Below the pieces are notes generated by a model. It had not been told where the DNA came from. It did no database searches and saw only the letters and a program-made list of their open reading frames with translations. Position numbers and translations under genes: made by a program. 64,000 bases of DNA. Source: Halomonas qaidamensis. GTDB lineage: Bacteria; Pseudomonadota; Gammaproteobacteria; Pseudomonadales; Halomonadaceae. The stretch lies in NCBI RefSeq assembly GCF_025917315.1, contig NZ_CP080627.1:2108001-2172000 (forward strand), read 5' to 3'. Below, in pieces: positions 47,666 through 57,773 of this stretch; within the stretch, counting starts at the first letter, position 1; every line of letters begins with the position of its first letter.

Positions 47666-48622
47666 TTATTTCCAAAAATCACGAATAGACGCAATTCCCT
47701 GGGCGCCAACGGCGCGTGCATGGCTAGCATCAAAGCGTGTCATACCCCCCAATGCATATACCGGCATACCCGCACGTTCCACTAGCTGTTGAAAGTCATG
47801 CCAGCCTAGCGGCGCTACTTCTGGATGAGAAGGCGTGGTGCGTAATGGCGAAAGCGTCACAAAGTCACAACCTAAAACTGCTGCCTGGGAAAGCTGCGTT
47901 TGATCATGAGTTGATGCTGATAGCCATTTATTTTCAGCGATCGGGCGACGCTCAAGGCTCATTAACCGCGCGCTCGTCAAATGGATACCGTCAGCATCAA
48001 TCCTATCAAGCAACGCAGGCTCACCGTTCAATAGAAGCCTTGCATCGTACTGACGACAAAGGCGCAGAGCACGCTCAGCACGGGCGACATAAGCCGCTTC
48101 ATTAAGATTTTTCGCCCGCAGCTGTACTAACCTTACGCCGTCTTCATCTAATGCTCTTTCTAGCAGGCTATCAAAACGCTCTTCATCGGATTCTTCACCG
48201 GTAATCAGGTAGTCAGTGGGCAACATCACTGCACGCAAAATAGGCAAGTTAGCGGCAGGGAAAGGATAATTTGCCAACTCTTCCATGGGCACCCAACGTA
48301 CAGCCTGCCCTTCACGGCCAAACGGCTCACCTGCAAACTCTTGCACTTGCCAAACATCCAGAAGAATATGCTTATCAGGATACTCATGATGGACGCGGAT
48401 AAGCGGCCGGGCACGTACAATCTCAACGCCTAGCTCTTCGTGCAGTTCGCGTTTGAGACCTTCAAGCCCTGTTTCATAAGGTGCCAGCTTGCCACCGGGA
48501 AACTCCCAGAGGCCGCCTTGATCGACATTAGAGGGCCGACGTGCAATCAGCACTCGCTTTTGATCGGCGCTGATCATTGCAGCCGCCGCAACATGAACCC
48601 GTCGTTTTACCATTACACTCAT
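47666..48622 (-). CDS. Nudix hydrolase / thiamine-phosphate synthase-like fusion (MutT-ThiE)
   Basis: 318 residues from ATG 48622; a GTG at 48637 and an ATG at 48613 are alternatives. Residues about 1-135 are a MutT-type Nudix domain with a complete Nudix box (GKLAPYETGLEGLKRELHEE). Residues about 150-318 are a ThiE-like TIM barrel (VRLVQLRAKNLNEAAYV, GIHLTSARL, FVTLSPLRTTPSH, YALGGMTRFD). The Nudix part likely removes 8-oxo-dGTP; the ThiE part's role is unproven. The same fusion adjoins argJ-secA in Pseudomonas. The two domains share one frame without interruption. Confidence 0.9.
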   Translation of the reverse strand: MSVMVKRRVHVAAAAMISADQKRVLIARRPSNVDQGGLWEFPGGKLAPYETGLEGLKRELHEELGVEIVRARPLIRVHHEYPDKHILLDVWQVQEFAGEPFGREGQAVRWVPMEELANYPFPAANLPILRAVMLPTDYLITGEESDEERFDSLLERALDEDGVRLVQLRAKNLNEAAYVARAERALRLCRQYDARLLLNGEPALLDRIDADGIHLTSARLMSLERRPIAENKWLSASTHDQTQLSQAAVLGCDFVTLSPLRTTPSHPEVAPLGWHDFQQLVERAGMPVYALGGMTRFDASHARAVGAQGIASIRDFWK

Positions 48623-48701
48623 TACGTCTTTACCCACTTTGTGCGCGCCGCCTTAAACGAAGACGGCGCTATCTCGCTGCGTTAGCACGTCACTGCAACT
48701 G

Positions 48702-48753
48702 TTTTCAGCTACTTTCGAGCGCTTTTCAGCTACTTTCCAGCGCTTTCAGCTAC
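48702..48753. repeat. 21-nt tandem repeat growing out of the argJ 3' end
   Basis: Two 21-nt copies (48702-48722 and 48723-48743, one mismatch) of a ttttcagctactttc-type unit are followed by a partial third copy that is the end of argJ itself, including the stop codon (48746-48748). The unit is thus a duplication of the argJ terminus into the spacer. Confidence 0.7.
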
Positions 48754-49975
48754 GGTAATCCGCGTTGATAGTCACATAGCCATGAGATAGATCCGAGGTC
48801 CACACAGTGGCGCACTCTTCCCCACGACCCAAGTTAATGCGAATGATGATCTCTTCTTTCGCCATGACCGCACTGCCCGCGGCTTCGGTATAACTGGCTG
48901 CTCGGCCACCTTTCTCAACCAAGCGCACGTCACCCAAGTCAATGACCACCTTATTGACATCGAACGCTTCCACTGGCGCGCGTCCTACGGCAGCTAGAAT
49001 ACGCCCCCAGTTAGCATCAGAGGCGTAGAGAGCAGTTTTCACCAATGGCGAATGGGCCACGGTAAAGGCAACATCCAACGCTTCTTGCCGAGTAGACGCT
49101 TCATTCACCTGGAGCGTTACAAACTTAGTCGCTCCTTCACCATCACGAATAATCGCTTGAGCGAGTTCAGTCATGACACGCTGGAGCGCATTACGGAAAA
49201 CGGCTATCTGCTCTTCACTTTCAACACGAGCGCCAATGCCGGTCGCTGCTAGCATGCATGCATCGTTAGTTGATGTATCGCTATCAACAGTGATGCAATT
49301 AAAAGAGCGATCCACCGTTTCACGTAGCAAGCTCGCTAATAACGTCTGCTCAATCGCTGCATCCGTCACCACGAAACCCAACATGGTAGCCATATTGGGC
49401 TTAATCATGCCAGACCCCTTGGTTATGCCGTTGATCGTCACCTGCTGGTCACCGATTGAAACAGTTACGGTAGCCCCTTTGGCCCGAGTGTCAGTCGTCA
49501 GAATTCCTTCGCCTGCCTGTTGCCAAGCGAGGCTATCATCTGCCATGGAGCTCAGCGCATTCGGTATACCTGCAAGCAGCCGCGCCATAGGCAGAGACTC
49601 GCCAATCACACCCGTTGAAAACGGTATAACCTGACTTTTATCAACATTCGTTTGCTCAGCAAGCGCTTCACAGCTGGCATAAGCATCCTGCAGGCCTGAT
49701 GCGCCAGTACCTGCATTAGCATTGCCTGTGTTAATTAACCAGTAACGAGGCGCATGCCCTGCGTTTGCGCACGCTTCCAGATGCGCTTTCGCTACGACTA
49801 CAGGAGCAGCACAAAATGCGTTCTGTGTAAAAACACCTGCTACTGTTGCCGTTTTAGGCAGTTCAATCACCACGACATCACGGCGATCTGGCTTCTTAAT
49901 CCCTGCCATTGCACTGCCCAGACGCACCCCCTTAAGGGGTGGCAAGTCTGGAAAGGGAACATTACCCACCGCCAT
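48746..49975 (-). CDS. argJ: Bifunctional ornithine acetyltransferase / N-acetylglutamate synthase
   Basis: 409 residues from ATG 49975, which has AAGGAG 6 nt upstream; a longer frame upstream lacks such a site. The autocleavage and nucleophile Thr is in GSGMIKPNMATMLGFVV, with GRAAS and GEGATKFVTLQV elsewhere. It recycles acetyl groups between N-acetylornithine and glutamate in arginine synthesis. It follows secA by 36 nt, as in Pseudomonas. Confidence 0.96.
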   Translation of the reverse strand: MAVGNVPFPDLPPLKGVRLGSAMAGIKKPDRRDVVVIELPKTATVAGVFTQNAFCAAPVVVAKAHLEACANAGHAPRYWLINTGNANAGTGASGLQDAYASCEALAEQTNVDKSQVIPFSTGVIGESLPMARLLAGIPNALSSMADDSLAWQQAGEGILTTDTRAKGATVTVSIGDQQVTINGITKGSGMIKPNMATMLGFVVTDAAIEQTLLASLLRETVDRSFNCITVDSDTSTNDACMLAATGIGARVESEEQIAVFRNALQRVMTELAQAIIRDGEGATKFVTLQVNEASTRQEALDVAFTVAHSPLVKTALYASDANWGRILAAVGRAPVEAFDVNKVVIDLGDVRLVEKGGRAASYTEAAGSAVMAKEEIIIRINLGRGEECATVWTSDLSHGYVTINADYRS

Positions 49976-50011
49976 GTTTTTCTCCTTTATATTCGCTTTC
50001 GCCACGCGTGA

Positions 50012-52744
50012 TTAGCTCAGTTTCCCACAGCACTGCTTATATTTTTTACCCGACCCACATGAGCACGGATCATTGCGCCCTACTTTTGGCCCTTCACGAC
50101 GCAACGGACGGCCATCAGCCCCTGGCGCTTCTTGTGACACTTCTTCCTGCTGGGCATTAGGGTCATCATGACGGCTAGCAGCCATCGAGCGCTCACGCAC
50201 TGACTCTTCACGACGCTTCTGTTCTAGTGCATCAACCTCTTCTGGCTGGCGAACCTGCACGTGACTTAGAATACGCGTAACGTCAGCTTTGATGTTGGTT
50301 AGCAAGTGCTGGAATAGCTCGAAGGACTCACGCTTGTATTCTTGCTTAGGATTCTTCTGGGCGTAGCCACGTAAATGAATGCCACGACGCAGGTGGTCCA
50401 TCGACTGCAGATGCTCTTTCCAGCGAGTATCCAAAACTTGCAGCATTACCTGTTTCTCAAAACGACGAATTAACGCAGCTCCAGCAGCTTCAACTTTGGC
50501 TTGGTAAGCATCGCGGTGCATCGCTTGTAGACGCTCACGCAACTTCTCTTCACTAAAACGCTCATCCTCTGCCGCCCACTGTGTAACAGGAGCCTCAAGA
50601 TTAAATTCAGTTTTAAGATGCGCTTCTAATCCTGGTAGATCCCACTGCTCAGCAAGGCTCTGAGGCGGCACGAAATCGCTAATGGTATCTTCCATAACTT
50701 CTTCACGAATACCAATAACAGCCTCGGAAACCTCATCAGCAGAAAGAATTTCATTTCGTTGCTCATAGATAACGCGACGCTGATCGTTAGCGACATCGTC
50801 GTATTCCAGCAGCTGTTTACGGATATCAAAGTTGCGCCCCTCTACTTTTTTCTGGGCACGCTCAACCGCATTAGAAACCATCTTGTGCTCAATCGCCTCG
50901 CCTCGCTCTAGACCGAGAGCCAACATCAAGCGTTTCACCCGATCAGAACCAAACAGGCGCATCAAGCTATCTTCTAACGAGAGGAAGAAACGTGTAGAGC
51001 CTGGGTCACCTTGACGGCCTGCGCGGCCACGCAGCTGATTGTCAATACGACGCGACTCATGGCGCTCAGAACCAACAACATGTAAGCCACCCGCTTCTAA
51101 AACACCATCATGACGCTTCTGCCATTCTGCCTTTAGTGCATCAATCTGCTCTTGAGTGGGATTTTGCAGTTTAGCCGCTTCCGCTTCCCAGTTGCCCCCC
51201 AGAACAATATCGGTACCACGACCTGCCATATTCGTTGCGATAGTAATGGCACCAGGACGACCTGCTTGAGCGATAATTTCCGCTTCGCTCTGGTGCTGTT
51301 TTGCATTCAACACATTAAATGTCAGGCCAGCCTCGCGCATAAGGCGAGCTAGGTATTCTGACGTTTCAATTGACGCCGTACCCACCAAAACAGGACGCCC
51401 TGCTTCAGTTTCAGTTTTCACATCTTTAATAATCGCTTCGTACTTTTCTTCCGCACTGAGATAGACCAAATCATTCAGGTCTTTACGAGCAAGCGGACGG
51501 TTCGTTGGAATAACGACCACATCCAGGCCATAAATTTGCCGGAATTCGAATGCTTCAGTATCGGCAGTGCCGGTCATACCAGCGAGTTTTTCATACAGAC
51601 GGAAGTAGTTTTGGAATGTAGTGGATGCCAGCGTCTGACTTTCTCGCTGAACAGTGACGCCCTCTTTCGCCTCAACCGCTTGGTGCAAGCCTTCTGACCA
51701 ACGACGCCCCGGCATAGTACGACCAGTATGTTCATCAACGATAACCACCTGGCCTTCAGACACGATGTAGTCAACGTCTAGATGATAAAGGTGCCGTGCA
51801 CGCAGCGCGGAGTGCATATGCTGAAGCAAGTTTAGATTTTGTGCAGCATAAAGCGATTCGCCTTCACCCAATAGGCCTTCGGCACGCATCAGCTCTTCAA
51901 CTTTGTTATGCCCCTGCTCGGTAAGTTCTACCTGCTTTTGTTTTTCATCAAGCAGAAAGTCTCCCGTGACGGGTGCATCACTGTCCTCAGAAGCCTCGCC
52001 CTCTTCTAACTGCTGAGCTAGACGATTCACAATGCCGTATAAATCAGTATTTTCATCTACTGCGCCCGAGATAATTAACGGCGTACGAGCCTCATCAATT
52101 AAGATAGAGTCGACTTCATCGACGATGGCATAATGCAGGCCACGCTGCACTTTATCCTCAAGCGAGAACGCCATATTGTCACGCAAATAATCAAAACCAA
52201 ACTCGTTATTGGTTCCGTACGTGATATCACACTGATAGGCATGACGCTTCTCTTCGCCAGTTTGTCCAGCAAAAATAACGCCTACCGATAATCCAAGAAA
52301 CTCATATAAAGGCCGCATCCACTCGGCATCGCGGCGAGCAAGATAGTCGTTAACGGTGACAACGTGCACGCCTTTACCTGGCAACGCATTTAAATATACG
52401 GCAAGTGTTGCCACCAGGGTTTTACCTTCCCCCGTTTTCATTTCAGCAATGCGTCCACGATGCAGCGTCATTCCACCGACCATCTGAACATCAAAGTGGC
52501 GCATGTTCATTATCCGCTTACTGGCCTCGCGCACCACGGCAAATGCTTCAGGCAACAAGCTATCAATCGACGCGCCTTCTGCTAATTTCTCTCGCAGTAG
52601 CCCAGTCTTTGCCTGTAACTCAGCATCGTTTAGTCCTTCAAGCGCTTGTTCTAAAACGTTAATGCTGAGTACGCTTTTTTGCATGCGTTTAACATCGCGA
52701 TCATTTTTAGAGCCAACGACTTTACGTAACAAATTATTAATCAT
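50012..52744 (-). CDS. secA: Protein translocase ATPase SecA
   Basis: 910 residues. Walker A is [19 protein letters not shown], Walker B region [19 protein letters not shown], with [19 protein letters not shown] and [15 protein letters not shown] [19 protein letters not shown]. The C-terminal zinc/SecB-binding tail is [19 protein letters not shown]. It drives preproteins through SecYEG. Its ribosome site is weak (TGGAA 6 nt before ATG) and is preceded by a GC hairpin and a SecM-like ORF, so its translation may be regulated. Confidence 0.98.
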   Translation of the reverse strand: MINNLLRKVVGSKNDRDVKRMQKSVLSINVLEQALEGLNDAELQAKTGLLREKLAEGASIDSLLPEAFAVVREASKRIMNMRHFDVQMVGGMTLHRGRIAEMKTGEGKTLVATLAVYLNALPGKGVHVVTVNDYLARRDAEWMRPLYEFLGLSVGVIFAGQTGEEKRHAYQCDITYGTNNEFGFDYLRDNMAFSLEDKVQRGLHYAIVDEVDSILIDEARTPLIISGAVDENTDLYGIVNRLAQQLEEGEASEDSDAPVTGDFLLDEKQKQVELTEQGHNKVEELMRAEGLLGEGESLYAAQNLNLLQHMHSALRARHLYHLDVDYIVSEGQVVIVDEHTGRTMPGRRWSEGLHQAVEAKEGVTVQRESQTLASTTFQNYFRLYEKLAGMTGTADTEAFEFRQIYGLDVVVIPTNRPLARKDLNDLVYLSAEEKYEAIIKDVKTETEAGRPVLVGTASIETSEYLARLMREAGLTFNVLNAKQHQSEAEIIAQAGRPGAITIATNMAGRGTDIVLGGNWEAEAAKLQNPTQEQIDALKAEWQKRHDGVLEAGGLHVVGSERHESRRIDNQLRGRAGRQGDPGSTRFFLSLEDSLMRLFGSDRVKRLMLALGLERGEAIEHKMVSNAVERAQKKVEGRNFDIRKQLLEYDDVANDQRRVIYEQRNEILSADEVSEAVIGIREEVMEDTISDFVPPQSLAEQWDLPGLEAHLKTEFNLEAPVTQWAAEDERFSEEKLRERLQAMHRDAYQAKVEAAGAALIRRFEKQVMLQVLDTRWKEHLQSMDHLRRGIHLRGYAQKNPKQEYKRESFELFQHLLTNIKADVTRILSHVQVRQPEEVDALEQKRREESVRERSMAASRHDDPNAQQEEVSQEAPGADGRPLRREGPKVGRNDPCSCGSGKKYKQCCGKLS

Positions 52745-52765
52745 GAAAGTTCCAAATCTTTACGA

Positions 52766-52782
52766 GCGGCCCCTAGAGGGGC
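52766..52782 (-). promoter_or_regulatory. GC hairpin in the secA leader
   Basis: On the mRNA, GCCCCU-CU-AGGGGC (52769-52782) forms a 6-bp stem about 25 nt before the secA ATG. Its 3' arm, GGGCCGC (52766-52772), can instead pair with GUGGCCC (52838-52844), which lies in the RGPP codons of the upstream ORF. A ribosome stopped there would choose between the two folds, as with SecM. This pairing is inference. Confidence 0.4.
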
Positions 52783-52812
52783 GCCCTTTTATATAAGGCA
52801 AATAAAGGTAAA

Positions 52813-53184
52813 TTAGCGAACAGAAAGAAAAACTGGCGGGCCACGTGGAGTCAACACATCAATTGCAGCAACCAATCGATGTGGAAGATGAGAAAAACAG
52901 TAGGCAGAGTGCTTGATGACAGAGGAATAAAAATACCTTTGCTCGCCTATCCAACGGCACAGCGCACACCGTTTTTTAGCTATCCATTTTGATTGGGCGC
53001 GCAGCATCGCCGGCACCCAAAAACAGATAATCACACCACGCTCACCGCTACGCAATGTCTCGGAAGGATGTAAACTAGCAGGTAATAAACAGCTCACTAA
53101 GAGGCCTGCCAGCCACCAACGCGCTAAGCCGTTTCGGCGTTGCCGCCGCGGCGAAGCAGACAAAACATCTGGCGTTGATGACAT
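52813..53184 (-). CDS. Putative SecM-like Sec-monitoring arrest peptide upstream of secA
   Basis: 123 residues. A basic N-terminus (PRRQRRNGLAR, 12-22) precedes a hydrophobic signal-like segment (about 23-38, WWLAGLLVSCLLPASL). The middle is Cys/Arg/Lys-rich. The end is DVLTPRGPPVFLSVR, with RGPP at 114-117 and six residues before the stop. SecM ends GIRAGP plus four residues, and RAPP/RAPG-type arrest peptides share the R-x-P pattern. The ORF is co-directional with secA, 68 nt upstream, where secM lies in enterobacteria. AGGAG lies 12 nt before the ATG. Similarity to SecM outside these features is not evident. That it is a gene is likely; arrest activity is inference. Confidence 0.6.
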   Translation of the reverse strand: MSSTPDVLSASPRRQRRNGLARWWLAGLLVSCLLPASLHPSETLRSGERGVIICFWVPAMLRAQSKWIAKKRCALCRWIGEQRYFYSSVIKHSAYCFSHLPHRLVAAIDVLTPRGPPVFLSVR

Positions 53185-53295
53185 ACTGTGGGCTGGCTCC
53201 TGAGCGTGTTAGGCTCTACCAATGAAAAGACAATATAAGACGCTAGTGGCAACCGTCAGTGTGACGCAACCAATAACGTTCTAGGAATCAAGTTG

Positions 53296-53766
53296 ATGAG
53301 TATAAAGGTTAAGCGATCTCGCGCACAGCCCATTACCCAACTGCTGACCAAGTCTGGCAGCATGGGCCAACTTATGCGACAGTCCCGCTTAATTGATCAG
53401 GCCCAACGTCATTTACGCGCCCACCTTCCTGATTCAATGCGAGAGCATATCTTCGTCGGCGGCTTTCAAAACGGACGCTTGACGCTAATTAGCGGCCAAG
53501 CAAGCTGGTTGACATGGTTACGCTATGAACAACCTCGTCTGCTGGTTCTATTGCACCAGTTACCAGGATTTGAAAGTGTCACTGGCTTTACCCTTAAGGT
53601 GCGTCCTATCCGGCCGATTGAGAGGCCCAAACGCTACAACCGCACACTCTCTGAAAGCGCAGGCAAAGCAGTATCAGACTGTGCGAAAGATACCGACAAC
53701 CCCTCACTAAAAAGGGCATTAGAGCGTCTAGCTGCTCATGCACCTAAACATCCAGACCACAACTAG
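53296..53766 (+). CDS. dciA: DciA (DUF721) replicative helicase loader
   Basis: 156 residues from ATG 53296 (AGGA 8 nt upstream; a TTG one codon earlier is less likely). The DUF721 core is QAQRHLRAHLPDSMREHIFVGG, NGRLTLISGQASWLTWLRYEQPRLL and GFTLKVRPI. A poorly ordered basic tail follows. DciA loads DnaB in bacteria lacking DnaC. It is divergent from the SecM-like ORF and convergent with lpxC, as between lpxC and secA in Pseudomonas. Confidence 0.88.
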   Translation: MSIKVKRSRAQPITQLLTKSGSMGQLMRQSRLIDQAQRHLRAHLPDSMREHIFVGGFQNGRLTLISGQASWLTWLRYEQPRLLVLLHQLPGFESVTGFTLKVRPIRPIERPKRYNRTLSESAGKAVSDCAKDTDNPSLKRALERLAAHAPKHPDHN

Positions 53767-53798
53767 AGAAAAAACACCCAAGCTAAGCCTCAAAAAGC

Positions 53799-53826
53799 AC
53801 AAAACACCGCCAAGGCGGTGTTTTGT
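53799..53826. terminator. Bidirectional terminator between dciA and lpxC
   Basis: ACAAAACACCGCC aa GGCGGTGTTTTGT has 13 perfect pairs around a minimal 2-nt gap. The AT-rich base gives short U runs on both strands. It separates the convergent dciA and lpxC transcripts. Confidence 0.85.
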
Positions 53827-53871
53827 AACGGCGGGAACCGGGGCATGCAATCAATTTGTTTGGTGCTTTTC

Positions 53872-54783
53872 TTATGCCATTGCTGGTGCCGAGTATGAAA
53901 TAGGCGCCACGGCTTTTTCTTCTTCAAATGTGACTATTTCGTATGCATCTGGTTGTGCCAGTAGCTCGCGACATAGTTGATTATTCAGCGCGTGACCGGA
54001 TTTAACGCCACGAAACTCACCAATTAGGCTAAAGCCTAGCTGGTAGAGATCACCGATAGCATCCAGCACTTTATGCTTAACGAACTCATCGTCATAGCGT
54101 AAACCGCCTTCGTTTACGATACGGTAATCGTCCACAACAATAGCGTTATCTAAACTACCACCAAGCGCCAGGTTATTAGACCGTAAAAATTCTAGATCGC
54201 GCATAAACCCAAAGGTACGTGCACGAGAAACCTCTTTAACAAACGACGTCGTTGAAAAGTCTATCAGGGCAGTCTGTTTTTGCTGTTCAAATACCGGATG
54301 GTCAAAATCAATAACAAACGAAACTTTAAATCCTTGATGCGGTAAAAAAACAGCTTCTTTATCACCATCACTGACGCTAATACGGCGCTTGATGCGAATA
54401 AATTTCTTAGGTGCTTCTTGTTCTAAAATGCCCGCTGACTGAATTAAGAATACAAAAGGGCTAGCACTGCCGTCCATAATAGGCACTTCAGGCGCACTTA
54501 CATCAACGTAGGCATTATCAATTCCCAGCCCAGCAAATGCCGACATCAAGTGTTCTACCGTCGCCACCTTCACGCCATTGTAAGAAAGCGCGGTGCATAA
54601 TGTCGTATCTTCGACCAATTCAGCACGTGCAGGCACTTGTACAATAGGCTCTAAATCGGTTCGAACAAACACGATTCCAGTGTTAACCGGCGCAGGGCGC
54701 AAAGCTAAATGAATTTTTTTGCCAGAGTGCAGACCCACTCCGGTAGCGCGAATGACGTTTTGTAATGTGCGTTGTCTGATCAT
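53872..54783 (-). CDS. lpxC: UDP-3-O-acyl-N-acetylglucosamine deacetylase
   Basis: 303 residues from ATG 54783 ([20 protein letters not shown]); a longer frame upstream is unlikely because this is the conserved family start. Zinc ligands are His in [17 protein letters not shown] and His/Asp in [14 protein letters not shown]; the general-base region is SGHALNNQL. It performs the committed step of lipid A synthesis and is usually controlled by proteolysis. It follows ftsZ after a 158-nt gap with a strong hairpin. Confidence 0.97.
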   Translation of the reverse strand: MIRQRTLQNVIRATGVGLHSGKKIHLALRPAPVNTGIVFVRTDLEPIVQVPARAELVEDTTLCTALSYNGVKVATVEHLMSAFAGLGIDNAYVDVSAPEVPIMDGSASPFVFLIQSAGILEQEAPKKFIRIKRRISVSDGDKEAVFLPHQGFKVSFVIDFDHPVFEQQKQTALIDFSTTSFVKEVSRARTFGFMRDLEFLRSNNLALGGSLDNAIVVDDYRIVNEGGLRYDDEFVKHKVLDAIGDLYQLGFSLIGEFRGVKSGHALNNQLCRELLAQPDAYEIVTFEEEKAVAPISYSAPAMA

Positions 54784-54875
54784 GGGCAGCGGTCGAACTC
54801 TAATGACGGCGGTTACCGGCAACGTTGCCAACAAATACCGCCAAGGGAAGAAAATTAAGAAACAGTGTTCACTTT

Positions 54876-54920
54876 AACAGCAAACAAGCGTTTTAACCAT
54901 TAAAACTCTTGTTTGCTGTT
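54876..54920 (-). terminator. Long hairpin between ftsZ and lpxC
   Basis: AACAGCAAACAAG c GTTTTAA cca TTAAAAC t CTTGTTTGCTGTT forms 20 base pairs interrupted by one mismatch, with a 3-nt loop. It starts 22 nt past the ftsZ stop. No clean U tract follows, so partial termination or RNA processing that separates ftsZ from lpxC expression is likely. Confidence 0.6.
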
Positions 54921-54941
54921 TCACTGAACCCAATGATGTGA

Positions 54942-56120
54942 TTAATCTGCTTGACGGCGTAAAAACGCGGGGATATCCAAATAATCATCCGCATCCGGCG
55001 TGCGGCGTTTTTCTGGACGGGGTTTAGCAGCTGGATCAGATGCTTCAGCTCGCGCCGAGGCTTGCTGACGCATGACAGTGGGCTGCTGCAACTTACGATA
55101 ATCAGCAGATGCATCAGCAGCGGATCTGCGCGCCGGCTCACGGGAGGCAACTTTCGCTTTATTGCCATCTAAACCAGCAGCAACTACCGTCACACGCAGC
55201 TCATCAGACATTTCCATGTCGATTGAGGTACCCACCACAATAGTTGCTTCCTGAGAGGCAAACTCTTGAACAGTGGCACCTACATCATTAAATTCACCAA
55301 TCGACAAATCAGGACCCGCTGTAATATTGACCAAAATACCGCGAGCGCCGTGTAGATCAATATCTTCAAGCAACGGGCTTCGAATGGCTTTCTCCGCGGC
55401 TTCACGCGCACGATTTTCGCCAGTTGCCCCACCAGTCCCCATCATCGCCATGCCCATTTCTGACATAACGGTGCGAACATCAGCAAAGTCAACGTTGATA
55501 ATGCCCGGGCTAGTAATAAGCTCTGCGATGCCTTGAACCGCGCCAAGCAACACGTCGTTGGCAGCACTAAATGCCGTTAGCAACGTTGCGTTTTTACCTA
55601 GCACAGAGAGCAGTTTTTCGTTTGGAATAGTAATTAACGAATCCACATGCTCAGAAAGCTCTTTCATGCCTTCTTCAGCGGCACGCATTCGTTTCGGCCC
55701 TTCAAATGGGAAGGGACGGGTAACAACAGCAACAGTCAAAATACCTAGTTCTTTGGCAACTTGAGCAACCACTGGCGCACCACCAGTGCCTGTCCCCCCC
55801 CCCATACCGGCCGTAATGAACACCATGTCCGCACCATTCAATAGCTCAGCGATGCGGTCCCGATCTTCCATGGCAGCTTGACGACCCACCTCAGGGTTTG
55901 CTCCCGCCCCAAGACCTTTAGTGATTTCTCCACCAAGCTGCAGAACTGTTTTTGCAGACACCCGTTTAAGTGCTTGAGCATCGGTATTGGCGCAAATAAA
56001 TTCAACGCCTTCAATATTACTTTCAACCATGTGGTTAACAGCATTGCCGCCACCACCGCCAACACCGACCACTTTGATGACCGCACTGCTCGAGGGTGCG
56101 TTATCTACCAATTCGAACAT
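54942..56120 (-). CDS. ftsZ: Cell division GTPase FtsZ
   Basis: 392 residues from ATG 56120 (AGGAG 9 nt upstream; [23 protein letters not shown]). The tubulin signature is [19 protein letters not shown]; the T7 loop is [16 protein letters not shown] linker ([16 protein letters not shown]) leads to the C-terminal peptide [14 protein letters not shown] that binds FtsA and ZipA. It forms the Z ring. It lies 34 nt after ftsA. Confidence 0.98.
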   Translation of the reverse strand: MFELVDNAPSSSAVIKVVGVGGGGGNAVNHMVESNIEGVEFICANTDAQALKRVSAKTVLQLGGEITKGLGAGANPEVGRQAAMEDRDRIAELLNGADMVFITAGMGGGTGTGGAPVVAQVAKELGILTVAVVTRPFPFEGPKRMRAAEEGMKELSEHVDSLITIPNEKLLSVLGKNATLLTAFSAANDVLLGAVQGIAELITSPGIINVDFADVRTVMSEMGMAMMGTGGATGENRAREAAEKAIRSPLLEDIDLHGARGILVNITAGPDLSIGEFNDVGATVQEFASQEATIVVGTSIDMEMSDELRVTVVAAGLDGNKAKVASREPARRSAADASADYRKLQQPTVMRQQASARAEASDPAAKPRPEKRRTPDADDYLDIPAFLRRQAD

Positions 56121-56154
56121 AAGCCCCGTCTCCTGAACCGCGCTTGCGGCCCTG

Positions 56155-57444
56155 TCAGAAATTTCCTTTGAACCAGCCTTTAATTCTTGCCAGCGCCGAT
56201 TGACCTTCCTTGATATCACGCCGGGTTAACTCATTGCGTCCTTTGTGAACAGCAACAACTCCCCCGTGGCTTTCTAGGCCTTGCCCATGTCGCGCTTCTT
56301 GTAAGGCATAATGCAATAACCCCACACCTGTCGCATAGATTGGGTTACGTACCACGTCTGCCAAACCTTTAACATTTTGCGGACAAGCAATACGAACTGG
56401 CATATGAAAAATCTCTTCTGCCAATTCACTGACGCCCTCCATGCGTGAGGTGCCCCCTGTGAGCACAACACCAGCAGCCACCATATCCTCATAGCCGCTA
56501 CGACGTAATTCGTCTCTTACCAACGTAAATAGTTCCTCGTACCGAGGCTCAACCACTTCGGCAAGCGCCTGACGCGATAAATCGCGTGCTGGACGATCTC
56601 CTACGCTGGGTACTTTGATCATTTCATCACTTGCAGCTAGCTGTGTTAGCGCACAAGCATATTTAACTTTAATTTCTTCAGCATGTTGCGTTGGTGTTCG
56701 TAACGCCATCGCTATATCGTTCGTTACCTGGTCACCCGCAATAGGAATAACAGCGGTGTGGCGAATGGCACCTTCGCTGAATATGGCCATATCGGTGGTA
56801 CCACCTCCGATATCCACCATACAAACGCCTAATTCCCGCTCATCTTCAGTAAGCACTGCCATACTTGAAGCTAGCTGTTCAAGAATAATAGCATCTACCT
56901 CTAGGCCACAGCGGCGTACACACTTTTCGATATTTTGAACAGCGTTTAACGCCGCTGTTACTAGATGCACCTGTGCTTCTAGACGCACACCTGACATTCC
57001 CAGAGGCTCACGGATACCACCTTGTGCATCAATTGAGAACTCTTGGGGCAACACATGTAAAACACGTTGTCCTTCTGAAACTGCACGGGCACGAGCAGAA
57101 TCAATGACTCGCTCGATATCAGACGGCGTGACCTCCCTCTCTTTAATCGCGACAACCCCGTCAGAATTCATTGAGCTGATATGACTACCGGCAACGCCAA
57201 CATAAACAGAATGAATATCACAACCAGCCATTAACTCAGCTTCTTCAACAGCACGCTGTATAGACTGCACTGTTGATTCGATGTTGATAACCACACCTCG
57301 CTTCATACCACGCGATGGATGAGAACCAATGCCTGCTATTTCAATCCCGCCATCATCGGTAGGTTGACCGACTATCGCGACAACTTTGGACGTTCCAATG
57401 TCCAGCCCGACAACCATATTGGATGCGTTGGGTGAGCCTGCCAT
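56155..57444 (-). CDS. ftsA: Cell division protein FtsA
   Basis: 429 residues, actin fold. Phosphate-1 is [18 protein letters not shown], phosphate-2 [19 protein letters not shown], adenosine motif [13 protein letters not shown]. The C-terminal amphipathic membrane-targeting helix is [13 protein letters not shown]. FtsA tethers FtsZ to the inner membrane and activates the divisome. Unusually, it begins 329 nt downstream of ftsQ rather than overlapping it. Confidence 0.97.
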   Translation of the reverse strand: MAGSPNASNMVVGLDIGTSKVVAIVGQPTDDGGIEIAGIGSHPSRGMKRGVVINIESTVQSIQRAVEEAELMAGCDIHSVYVGVAGSHISSMNSDGVVAIKEREVTPSDIERVIDSARARAVSEGQRVLHVLPQEFSIDAQGGIREPLGMSGVRLEAQVHLVTAALNAVQNIEKCVRRCGLEVDAIILEQLASSMAVLTEDERELGVCMVDIGGGTTDMAIFSEGAIRHTAVIPIAGDQVTNDIAMALRTPTQHAEEIKVKYACALTQLAASDEMIKVPSVGDRPARDLSRQALAEVVEPRYEELFTLVRDELRRSGYEDMVAAGVVLTGGTSRMEGVSELAEEIFHMPVRIACPQNVKGLADVVRNPIYATGVGLLHYALQEARHGQGLESHGGVVAVHKGRNELTRRDIKEGQSALARIKGWFKGNF

Positions 57445-57773
57445 GAGTCGGATAATCTCCCTTGAAAATTTTTTAAACGATATTTTTGCCTAGCAACTGC
57501 GCCAAACTGTTAAAATAATGGTGCTAGAATTCAAAGCAGCATTAATGCTTGTTAAAAAAGCAAGCCACATTTTGATGGGGCCAATTAAGGAAACCCACAA
57601 AGAAGCATCTGCCATAGCCATCTTTCATAACATAGTATAGAAACAATACTCGCAATACGACTAGCGACATCTTACGATAATGATCTTCTTAGCCAATTTA
57701 AACCCTATTCACGGCTTTTCACTGTTGGCAACCACTTACATTTACCTACTTTTTGCACATTTTAAGCCGTTAA
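57445..57773 (-). promoter_or_regulatory. AT-rich ftsQ-ftsA spacer, probable internal promoter region
   Basis: 329 nt with much lower GC than its surroundings. On the minus strand a TTGGCG - 17 nt - TATCGT promoter-like pair lies within 57477-57510, and TATACT occurs further upstream. A 12-bp palindrome agcattaatgct (57538-57549) and an adjacent GCTTG/CAAGC stem may be an operator. This would give ftsAZ their own transcription. Confidence 0.4.

Noticed and set aside
57490..57621. 43-codon minus-strand ORF (MAMADASLWVSLIG...) in the ftsQ-ftsA gap
   Set aside because: It is hydrophobic and intact, but it has no ribosome site, lies in AT-rich spacer DNA and resembles no family I know. It is best treated as chance unless relatives conserve it.
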